From contig CM039462.1 of NCBI GenBank assembly GCA_022414725.1, positions 17,694,577-17,758,576 on the forward strand: a DNA stretch of 64,000 nt. The letters are read 5' to 3'. Under the pieces are notes generated by a model, which worked only from the letters and a program-made list of their open reading frames with translations, was not told the DNA's origin and ran no database searches. Source of the stretch: Microglena sp. YARC. Lineage: Eukaryota > Chlorophyta > Chlorophyceae > Chlamydomonadales > Chlamydomonadaceae. Positions 1-9,600 of the stretch are shown one piece after another (within the stretch, counting starts at the first letter, position 1; the number at the start of each line of letters is the position of its first letter). The position numbers and the translations under genes were made by a program.

Positions 1-499
1 GACGAAAAGAATGAAAAAAACATGAAACAAAAGTGGACAAAAATGAAGAAAAGAATGCACAAATAATTGCGGTTTATTCTCTGACTTGCGAGTCGATTGG
101 AACCTTCGTTAGGACTGAGGCACAGCGTGTATAACAAATTCACAAATGTGTCAAACCCGGTACCGAAATCTCAGTGAGGGGTTGTTCAAAACGTTACGTT
201 TCACGTCCCAAGCGCAGATTAGCGAGGGTCCAGCACTTTGTAACGTCTCACGAGACGAGGCTTTGGGCCCATGAAACGTAGATTTTTGTGAAAGGTAGGG
301 TGGTGACAACAGTTACGTGCTAAAACGTAGATTTTGGAGCAACCTTGAACATCCTTGACAGGGACTACTGCCGCAAACTTTGTATAGTCTGTTTGTACCT
401 ACCCTACTGGCGACGGTAGAAAAGGGTGGTGACTAGCGGTCCTCTCATGTTATGCAATGGCAATAACAGGGCTATCGCCTCCTGGTCATGTCACAGAAA
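1..499. other. Gene-free left edge with one dispersed repeat fragment
   Basis: No exon or RNA gene was recognised. Positions about 178-220 (GGTTGTTCAAAACGTTACG and following bases) recur in inverted orientation near 58548-58592, so at least that part is a dispersed repeat. The rest is unexplained. Confidence 0.4.
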
Positions 500-618
500 T
501 GCTCAGTTCATCAGTGCTTTTTCTTTTTAAGCCCGTCCTGTGCGGTTGGGCAAGTCCCATTGGCCTATTTGGCCTACCTCTGGACTGTAGCATACATACA
601 TGCATACATGCACAAACG
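500..618 (-). repeat. Dispersed repeat family A (GACTTGCCCAACC family), copy 1
   Basis: On the minus strand this reads a short ATGT-type microsatellite, then AGTCCAGAGGTAGGCCAAAT, then GGGACTTGCCCAACC, then a GCACTGATGAACTGA-like end. The same order of blocks is found at 3230-3440, 4218-4340 and 17372-17550. The family seems to carry its own TATG-type microsatellite at one end. No coding capacity is visible and the transposon class is unknown. Confidence 0.6.
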
Positions 619-1070
619 CTCACAACTGCAACAATTAAACGTTCCCTTCACTCATGTAATCATGTTACTGCCGAATAGTATTGTATTCTGAAGACCCCTC
701 TGCTGCTGACAGTTATACGCCGAATCGCCTTCGAAAGATTCTTCTAGTCAAAGTTAATGGGATTACACCCTCAAGAAGGGAGCGCTGAGAGCAGCGCGCT
801 AAGCAGACAGCGTATAGGCCTAGCGAGCAGCCGAATTGCTGCCTGGAGCTATGTAACCAAGGTCACGAGCAAGTTGAGTAAAGTTGAGAGGACTTGGAAT
901 TGGAAGACGGTGAATGAGCAGCCCATACTCGGCTGAAAAACCTTGTAACAATCCAATCCAATTGAGCCCATCCTGTTAGTCTAGAGTTGATCTGGATAGT
1001 TTAATTTTGACTAGTTCCTTGCGTCTATCCGGCCACCCCTGGACTGATATACAGACATACATGACATACA
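619..1070. other. Intergenic, nothing recognised
   Basis: No open frame with coding character, splice structure or repeat match was seen in this stretch. It may contain the missing 3' exon of the minus-strand DUF1499 gene, but I could not find it. Confidence 0.3.
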
Positions 1071-1135
1071 ATGAATCCTCGGTGACCCTGGTTTGTGCTG
1101 GGAGACCCACCTCCAGGGGTGAAAGTCCTTTCACA
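1071..1135 (-). repeat. Dispersed repeat family B, copy 1
   Basis: The core, read on the minus strand, is GTGAAAGG followed by a short spacer, TTTCACC, GAGGTGGGTCTCC, an ACAAACCAG-type block and a GACACCGAGGATTC-like block. Plus-strand copies lie at 1750-1820 and 61239-61318. The function is unknown. Confidence 0.6.
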
Positions 1136-1385
1136 ACTTAAAAAAGAGGGATACTGAGCAGCATCCAGTAATCGAAGGATACAATGACAAGGGACAAGTC
1201 CAGGGTTGTTCAAAGCCCTCTAATAATGTGCATGAAACCACGCACGTCTCAGTAAAAATCTGTCAAAATGTGAGTGATTTCACATGCTCACCCCTCTGGA
1301 GTGTGTGCGATTTTTGACTTAGTCACGCAAACACATACGTTTTTAACTAACCTGGACAAGCCCATATGTGCATGCTCGTGTACTC

Positions 1386-1607
1386 AATCTGCTAATGCAA
1401 CATTTTCTGAACACTTTCGTTTTATTTCGTCTGTTTTTATTGACTATCATATGCAATCAAGGTACTAAGCCAGTTAATGCAGCATGGTCTGAACCAATTT
1501 TTTACCTTGGTCGGTTTCGTTGACCATCATTTGCAATCGATCTCGCAGCAGCTCCATGCGCTCCCTCTTAATGGGGCCATACATGCAACCAGGTTGCTAG
1601 CAGAATG
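1386..1607 (+). repeat. Dispersed repeat family C, two adjacent copies
   Basis: Two adjacent copies (1386-1462, diverged, and 1472-1607) share a block reading AATGCAGCAT, CTGAACC, TTCGTTGACCATCATTTGCA and GCAGCAGCTCCATGCGCTCC. A third copy is at 2407-2541, where it runs into a tandem array. Confidence 0.6.
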
Positions 1608-1749
1608 AGGAATGACGGGGACACAGAGCAGCATCCATCCATCCATAATCCAAAAACTCCAAGGATACACTGGTAAGGGACTTTTTATTTACGAGGACGC
1701 TTTTCGCCTTAATCGACTAGCCTATCCCTTCGTGCTCATTTCTGTTTTA

Positions 1750-1820
1750 GTTGTGAAAGGAATTTCACCCCAGGAGGTGGGTCTCCCGACACAAACCAGC
1801 GACACCGAGGATTCAGTTCG
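1750..1820 (+). repeat. Dispersed repeat family B, copy 2
   Basis: Plus-strand copy of the GTGAAAGG / GAGGTGGGTCTCC / ACAAACCAGCGACACCGAGG repeat, matching 1071-1135 (inverted) and 61239-61318. Confidence 0.65.
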
Positions 1821-1830
1821 AATGGCGTTG

Positions 1831-2406
1831 CCTTGTAATCAACCTGTTAGTGCAACAATACCAGAATCAGGGTACTTAAGGAGGACCCCCAGATCTGCTG
1901 CCTGGGATGCAACCAATTGTATAACCTGCGCTCTGCGACGCAACAAGCCCTTCCTTCTGGTTAACGGACCCTCCCCAAGTTGCGTCCTGTGACGCAACGG
2001 ACCCTTTGACGTTGCGTCTGCGATGGAGGACGCAGCGTCCGGGACAATCCTGATCAGAGTCCATTTTGTATCTTTGTCGGTTTCATCGCTCACGTAATCA
2101 ATCTGTCAATGCAATTGAAAATTGAAAATACATATGCCCTGCCACGGGGCGTGAGGTTGAAGGAACCCTCCCGTTCGCATGCACCGCACATACTGGAGAA
2201 TGACTACTATGTTGGGTTTTTGGTTTCACAGACCGCTACTGCGCCTGAGCATGAACTACCATGCGAGAACAGGCGACAACACGGAGGGAAAATCTCTACC
2301 TCTTCCAAGGCGGCAGGTCTGAAATTTGGGAACCTAGCAAGGGCTCGGACCGCAGACCTGTCACATTCTGGCTGCTGCTGAACCATACAGCCTGAGCTCG
2401 ATATAT
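1831..2406. other. Gene-free, GACGCAAC-rich segment
   Basis: Short words built on TGCGTC/GACGCA recur at 1930-2040. A CCACGGGGCGTGAGGTTGA block at 2136-2160 belongs to repeat family D (other copies at 12325-12405 and 63140-63210). No exon was recognised. Confidence 0.35.
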
Positions 2407-2541
2407 GTCAATGCAGCATTATCTGAACCCATTTTTTATCTTCGTCTGTTTCGTTGACCATCATTTGCAATCGATCTCGCAGCAGCTCCATGCGCTCCCT
2501 CTCGATGGGGCCGTTCATGCAGCCAGGTTGCAAGCAGAAGG
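2407..2541 (+). repeat. Dispersed repeat family C, copy 3
   Basis: This is a close match to 1472-1607 over about 130 bp, including TTCGTTGACCATCATTTGCA and the GCAGCAGCTCCATGCGCTCC block. Confidence 0.65.
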
Positions 2542-2569
2542 GGGGATCTGGTCGATCTTGTACATTCTC

Positions 2570-3205
2570 AGCCCTGCACGTCAGGCAACAAGCTTCAAGG
2601 TTTGAGTTGGTTTGATTACATGGTCCACAACTTTTTGTGTTGTTTTCTAGAAGCTTTAAGACTGCTCATGGTCTGCAGGTGGAATAAAATAGGCGGCGGA
2701 AAGACTTTAAAGACTAAGCCCTGCATCAAGCATCAGGCATCAAGCCCTGCATCAGGCATCAAGCTTCAAGGTTTGTTTGGTTTGATTACATGGTCTAGCA
2801 GCCCACAGGCTGCTCACCGTCTGCAGGCGAAATACAAATGGATGGTATAAACACTAAGCCCTGCATGTCAGGCAGCAAGCTTCAAGTTTTTGTTTGTTTT
2901 GGTTTGATTACATGGTCTACCAGCCCTCAGGCTGCTCACCGTCTGCAGACAGAATTAAAATGGGTGATGTTAGAACTAAGCTCTGCATGTCAGGCGTTAA
3001 GCTTCAAGGTTTGTTTTGGTTTGATGACATCTGGATGACATGGTCTATCAGCCCCCAGGCTGCTCACTGTCTGCAGGCAAATACAAATGGATGGTATAAA
3101 CACTAAGACCTGCATGTCAGGCGTTAAGCTTCAAGGTTTGAGTTGGTTTAATTAAATGGCCTATCAGCCCTCAGACTGCTCACTGTCTGCAGGCAAATGC
3201 AAATG
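2570..3205 (+). repeat. Tandem array of about 110-130 bp units
   Basis: Five to six imperfect units each contain CTGCATGTCAGGC, AAGCTTCAAGGTTTG, TTTGATTACATGGTCTA, a CAGGCTGCTCACCGTCTGCA block and an ACAAATGG-like end. Unit starts near 2863, 2982 and 3109 give spacings of about 119 and 127 bp. The reverse complement of the same unit appears in the 254-bp tandem at 63090-63602, so this is one repeat family at both ends of the window. Confidence 0.75.
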
Positions 3206-3229
3206 GGTGGTGTAAGCACTGAGCTGTAC

Positions 3230-3325
3230 ATGTATGTATGTATGTATGTATGTATGTATGTATGTATGTATGTATGTATGTATGTATGTATGTATGTATG
3301 TATGTATGCATGTATGTATGTATGT
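3230..3325 (+). repeat. (ATGT)n microsatellite
   Basis: About 24 tetranucleotide repeats with one GCATG interruption. It directly precedes the GTCCAAGGATAGACC block of family A, as in the other family A copies. Confidence 0.95.
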
Positions 3326-3440
3326 CAGTCCAAGGATAGACCAAAAAGGGTAAAGGGACTTGCCCAACCATTACAGGAGGGGCTATGACGAAAAAGCGCT
3401 GATACTTAACGGATACAACACAAGCAGCAGACACCCAAGA
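3326..3440 (+). repeat. Dispersed repeat family A, copy 2
   Basis: Contains GTCCAAGGATAGACC, GGGACTTGCCCAACC, AGGAGGGGCTATGACGAAAA and an AGCAGACACCC end. It is nearly the same as 4218-4340, the copy on the far side of the 687-bp foldback element, so two family A copies bracket that element. Confidence 0.65.
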
Positions 3441-3530
3441 CACCATCGCTGCATGGCGGCGTATGGGTCGGGTTAAACTAATCAAAAATGCCCCCCCTAT
3501 TCGGGATCTGCGGGGTTTGGGGAGCAGCGC

Positions 3531-4217
3531 GTAACATCCATAATGGCTGGAGGGATGTAAACAAGTTGAATTTGAAGTGCAGGTGGGATTGTGTCTGGCA
3601 TGCCTGTCTGACTGTGATGGCTATCCCTACCTATCCCTACCTAGTCAGAAATCCCCCCCCGAGCCCCCCCGGCTCTGCGCTTCGGGCTCCACAGAGTTTG
3701 GGGGGCAGTGCGTCGCACTGGGGTCGCACCTAGTTGCTCAATTTGCGAGGCGTCGCAAAAAACAAAAAGTGACAGGAAGCACCTTAGACAGCGTGGCAGA
3801 TAACTACGTCAGGCAGCACCTGTTCAGGTTGTTAAACAGGTGTTCAGGGTGTTAAACATCTGTTCATTTACATCATTGGTTAAACATGTAATTAAACACC
3901 CTGGACACCTGTTTAACAACCTGGACAGGTGCAGGCTGCCGCAGTTATCTGCCGCGCTGTCTCAGGTGTCTGCTGTCACCTTAAGGTTTTTGCGTCGCCT
4001 TGAAAATTGAGCAACTAGGTGCGACCCCAGGGTGACGCACTGCCCCCCAAACTCTGTGGAGCCCGAAGCGCAGAGCCCGGGGGGCTCGGGGGGGAATTTC
4101 TGACTAGGTAGGGATAGGTAGGGATAGCCATCACAGTCAGACAGGCATGCCAGACACAATCCCACCTGCACTTCAAATTCAACTTGTTGACATCCCTCCA
4201 GCCATTATGGATGTTAC
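3531..4217. mobile_element. Foldback (long inverted-repeat) element, 687 bp
   Basis: The two halves are reverse complements over about 325 bp with a loop of only about 30 bp. The left end reads GTAACATCCATAATGGCTGG and the right end is its exact reverse complement. Identity between arms looks close to 98% in the outer 120 bp and falls inward. The arms contain a poly-C tract and a GCGTCGCACTGGGGTCGCAC block that also occurs alone at 13250-13400. No transposase frame is present, so this is a non-autonomous foldback/MITE-type element, or an inverted duplication of a smaller repeat. Confidence 0.8.
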
Positions 4218-4405
4218 AGTCCAGGGATAGACCACGTAGGGTAAAGGGACTTGCCCAACCATGACAGGAGGGGTTATGACGAAAACGCATTGATGCATAA
4301 CAGATACACAATACAAACAGCAGACACCCAGACAAATCCCACATGCACATCAACTTCGACATCAAATTCAAATTGTTTACATGCCTCCAGCCATTATGGA
4401 TGCTC
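4218..4405 (+). repeat. Dispersed repeat family A, copy 3
   Basis: Carries AGTCCAGGGATAGACC, GGGACTTGCCCAACC and AGGAGGGGTTATGACGAAAA. It continues into a short copy of the foldback terminus (CCAGCCATTATGGATG at about 4390-4405), so family A and the foldback end share sequence. Confidence 0.65.
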
Positions 4406-4469
4406 TCCAACTTTAGCCGCAGTCCCGTTAGCCTAATTGCCTACCCTAAAAAAAAAGGACTGTAACATA

Positions 4470-4898
4470 CACATTATGCAGTAAGGTCAACATCGAAAGC
4501 ATTTCTCTACTAGCAAACCCTACCTGAATAGATCAACATTGAATGCATTTTTTCTACTAGCAAACCCTACCTGATTAGATTAACGTTGAAAGAATTGTTC
4601 TGCTAGCAAATCCTACCTGATTAGATCAACATTGCAAGCTTTTCTACTAGGAAACCCCGCCTGAATATATCAACTATAAGCATTTTTTCTACTAGCAAAC
4701 CCTACCTGAATAGGTCACCATTGGAAATATTTTTCTACTTGCAAACCCTATCTGAATAGATCAACATTGAATGCATTTTTTCAACTAGCAAACCCTACCT
4801 GAATAGATCAACTCTGAAAGCGTTTATCTGCTAGCAAACCCTTCCTGAATATATTAACATTGAATGCATTTTTCTGCTAGCAGAAGTGCAAAACCTAC
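4470..4898 (-). repeat. Tandem array of decoy 5' splice sites in intron 3 of the DUF1499 gene
   Basis: Eight imperfect units of about 43-60 bp. Read on the minus strand, each holds GTTGATCTATTCAG followed by GTAGGGTTTGCTAG, which copies the last about 14 bases of exon 3 and the first about 14 bases of intron 3 (true junction at 4899/4898). Five of the eight copies keep a GTAGG donor; the others read GA, AT or GC at the first two bases. The array starts right after the true donor. Confidence 0.75.
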
Positions 4899-6609
4899 CT
4901 GAATAGGATCAACCCTTCTCTAAGCACAAAGTCCAGCTGGTCTTTATCAGCCCCTGGCCGTAGGAAAGAGGCGGGGTACTGGAGCTCTGCGGAGATGTAT
5001 GATGGCGATGCGTCGTCCGCCGCTTCTTCTGCAAACTGCACTGTAGCACCTACACCTTCCAGCTCTTCTAGGAGGCGCCTGGGCAGGTATAATGAAAGGA
5101 ACAGCAATATGACATCATATGATATCGTGTCATCATATGATATCGTGTCATCATATGATATCATATATGATGCCGGCAGTCTGACTGGGTTAAGTTACCA
5201 TTTATGTACAATATCATATTATGCAATTTGTATGATATCGTATGATATCAAACTTGCCTTTGGTCAACACCATATGATATGCCGGTCCTTAGGTATATGG
5301 GATGGAAGCGTTTGTTTTCAGGCCCCTGGCTGTTACATTACATTACATTACATTACATTACATTACATTACATTACATTACATGTTAAAGTCTACTTGAC
5401 ACCGCGAGGGTGTATGAGACTCTGTGCTTTAAACAAAAAGAAAAAGCACCCACAAAGCAAAAAACCCCATTACATCAGGGGTGTGTCGAGGACAAACAAA
5501 CCAAGCTCCCAACCACCGTTTTGGTGGCGTAGGTATTAAACCCCCTAGAGCCGGACCCAGATCTCAACCACTTACAGTGGCGGAGGTAAGAAGCTAACAA
5601 ATGAGAAGTCACAAGAAGAAAAGAAACAAAAGGGATAATAAATTACGGTGCCACTAAGCAGTCCAGGGCTTCCTGTCTTGCTCTTCTACAAGTAGAAAGA
5701 TAGTCGGCTAGGTTGCTCCAGAAAGTCTATAAGAAAGTGGCGGGGAACTGAAGCTTGGCGAAAATGTTCAAATGTATGATGGGAGATGCGTCGTCCACCG
5801 CACCTTCTGCGAACTACACTTTGGCACCCACGCCTTCCAGCTCTTCTAGGAGGCGACAGGACAAGTAACAGGGATTTTTGTTTTGCCGTAAATGGCCCTA
5901 AAAAGCTACAAAAAGCTAAAAAGACACTAAAACGCTGTCCCTGGAGGAGGCCTGAAACCATAAAGCTAGAAAAACCCCACTTTCAGATTTGAAAAATCAC
6001 TGGCAGGTACAGGTGATGAAAGTGTTTGTTTTCAGTTACTGTTTCTTTTTTGGGCTACTTGTGGCAGCTTCCAGCCAGCCCCATTAGCCAGCCAATGAGT
6101 CAATCTCTAAGCCTTCAGCTGCACTTGAATGCCCGTGATGTAAAAAGTGATGGAAGTTGCTGATCTGAGGCCAGTTCTGTTGTGTGTCAAGGCTCACTCG
6201 TGATCCAGTCCAGAGTTTTTCGGCTACGCGCAGTAGCTTATAGGCAGCTCCTTGAGCCAGCCACTGAGCTGAACCCAAATATTTCAGCAGTTCTGGATAG
6301 CTGATTGTGTCAACTTGAAGGTGCTCTAGGTCTGCTCTAGGTCGCATTTGGTTTGCATCTATACCCAGTCAGGGGGAGCTGCCTGGAAGCAGTTGCTCGT
6401 AGCTGAAAAGAAAAGCTATGATCTAGTCACTGTCTAAAACTATGCGATTGCAATATGCATGCAAGACTTTGGTGTACTAGTGTTTATGCTGCCCATGTTT
6501 ATGCTGCCTGTAGATGGTGAGCGTTTGTTTTCAGTCCCCCGGCAGGTTGTGTGTTTGTGTGTGTGGGGGGTGGGGTGGGGGTAGGGCAGTCTCATGTGCG
6601 TGTGTGTGT

Positions 6610-6640
<31 letters not shown>

Positions 6641-9600
6641 GTGGGGGGGTAGGGCAGTGTCATGTGTGTGTGTGTGGGGGGGGGGGGGGAGGTAGGAACA
6701 GTTTTTCCTTTTCATCGACACGTCGCCACTGCGTTACCATCCAGCCGTTGCATGGCGACGCATAAAGCCCTGCACCCCCCAGGTTTTGCGCTTTGCGCTC
6801 CTTCATGCGATGGATACGGTACGCAACAATCCTGAAGTCAGGCTTGAGTAGCCCTAGTAACTTCTCAACGTTGCCTAATGAAATACAGAAGAAAAAAACT
6901 AATACAGACAAGGCCCACTGTCAAGGATGAGACCGGGATGGATGGTTGGAAGACCCCCCCCACACCCCACCCCACCCACCTAACCTACCCACACCCCAGA
7001 AATCTAAAATACAAACACAGCTCTTACCTGACACAAAAATTTATTCACACAAGCAGTCACCGAGGCAATGGATGCATCCGCAACTGAGTTTTAAAATGAG
7101 AATACAAAAAGGTGCTGCTTGTAGCTAAAAAAACAAATCACACAAGCAGTCACCGAGGCAATGGATGCTTTCGCAACTGAGTTAAAAAAACAATTTGAGT
7201 TTGTGTTCTCTTGAACTTGTTGCTCATGTCAAAAACAGCTACTCAACCTGGCCTACAGAATTATGAAAAAACAAAACACTGAGGTGCATGTTAAAAGAGT
7301 AGGGAAAGGCAGTTAGTCAATATTAGTGAATGAATAATATAAGTGAATGTTAGGTAATATTAGACAGGCGAGTCGCCTCACCAGAATTTTGAATTTATTT
7401 TAAAAACCTGGAAAAACTATTATTATTGTGGCACTATAATAATATTAGTTAATTTTAGTTTTTCAAACACTAATTTTAGTTGCTGTTCCTTATAAAAGAG
7501 AGGATGGAGACTGAAGTGTTTCACTAGGTATCTTCCAATGTTTTTCTTTTCAGCTGCGAGCAGCGGCTTCTAGGAAGCTCCATTAGCCAGCCACTGGGTC
7601 AAGCTCACAGCTTTCAGCTGCATTGCAATGCCTGCCATGTCAGCGCAGAAGAAGAAACAAAAACTGAAGATGAAGGGCCAGTGCATGCAACTCAAGAAAA
7701 CAAAATTGTGAGGTCTGAACCAGAAGGTCATGAAGAAGTTTTTCTGGACACCCACGCTATGAAGTTTTTTTTCCCTTACCCCCCCCCCCCCCCCCTCCTC
7801 CCCCCCCCATTCCGGTCTGAACCAAGGTTTATTCTGACAAGGGACGTCATATTCGTCATAAACACTAATTTGATTCCTTTTAGACCTCTCCATATTGTGT
7901 CATTGTCCGAAGAAAACATGTTCACCTAATCTCCATATTTTGGAACGTTTTCTGTTTCTGCTCACTACCACCAGTTGGGCACAGCAGGTAGTGGATACAA
8001 AAAGTCCTTCAGATACTTTCCCTTTAACACAGAAACGAGCTTTTTTCCGCTACCAGTACTGATCGCTACCAGGGACCCTGTTTTTGGCAAACATTCCGCT
8101 ACCATACTCAAAGTTCGACCCCGACCCCCGACCTCACCCCCTTCGGGCCACCTACCCAAAGCGCTACCAGGAGCCCACCCTTGAAAGACACCAAATCCCT
8201 GATTGCTACCAGAAGACCCCCTTTAAGACACGGAAAACAGCTCTGCGTCAAAAGTACTTTCGATTGAGGGATAAGTCTGTCAAAAGTACTTTCGATTGAG
8301 GGATAAGCCTGTCAAAAGTACTTTCGATTGAGGGATAAGCCTGTCAAAAGTACTTTCGATTGAGGGATAAGCCTGTCAAAAGTGTGGGTGGGTATGTCAC
8401 AAACTACTATTTCAGGTCTCACTTCAAATAAAAAACTGCACATTATACACCATATAACAATAACAAAGACTTATTCACACCAGACAGATTCTTAAGGGAG
8501 CACATTTTCGCTGTGTCAAAGCTGGCATACAAATTTGGATCCTGTTCATCACCTCTCACAAATACCACCACCACCACCATCACCACTACCAACACCAATT
8601 TGTAGTGTCCCAGCTGGCATACAAACTTGGCTCTCGTTCACCACCTCTCACACATACCACCACCACCACCACCACCACCACCAATACCAACATCAATTTG
8701 TTGTGTCCCAGCTGTCATGGGAAGCTTTGAGCGCTTCGAGTGGACACCCCTGCGACAGTGCCTTTCTTTTCTGCTACGAGCAGCAGCTTCTAGACAGCTA
8801 ACACTAAATTAAAAAGCCAACTAACCAACCAACCTACCAAACAAACAAGTAAACAACTAACATACTCTGTACCAAAATAAAGAAGTACCGTCATCTCTGA
8901 ACTTCCATGGAACTGCAACCAAGCACCATCATAGTCTTTCTTTTCAGCTACGAGCAGCAGCTTCTAGGCATCTCCCTGAGCTCTCTCTTCATGTAAACCT
9001 GAAGCGACCGAAGCACCTGGAAGCTGATATCGCCAGCTTTCTAGTGCTCCTGGAATCTTGGGGTTTGGCCCAGTGGCAGTCTCAGGGAGCTACCTAGACG
9101 CTGGTGATGGTAGCTGAAAAGAAAAACAGTGAGCACCACACTCCTACCTGAAAGCCTTCTCCTTGGACATTTGTGGCTCATACAACCAGGGAGGCATGAA
9201 AGAGCGTGGCAAGCTGAGAGCACTGGTGGACACACAGGCCGCACGAGGAGGACACCCAGTTAGGCTCCCATCCACTATGTTAGGGCTCTGAGCGGGGTTA
9301 CAGTTTTAGGGGTATGGGGTTACTTGATGGTTGGCCTCAGCGAAAACAAACGGGTTGGGCCCCTCAACGTCACGACTTGTCATAAGGCGTAACCTTTACA
9401 TATGTATTTGAATGGGGGGTAGAGTGAGAGAGTTTGGGGAGAAAAGTTAGGGGTTTGGGGTTCTAGGGGTTGGGGATAGGTGGTTCGGTGGTTGGGGCTA
9501 GGAACTAGTGTGAGTGTTTGTGTATGTGTGCGCGTGTGGGTGGGTGGGGTGGGGTGGGTGGGGGTGGGGGGTGGGTGGTGGGGGTGGGGGGGGGGGGGGG

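Noticed and set aside
8246..8388. CRISPR-like array
   Set aside because: The 32-bp units are directly adjacent with no unique spacers, and the window is eukaryotic.
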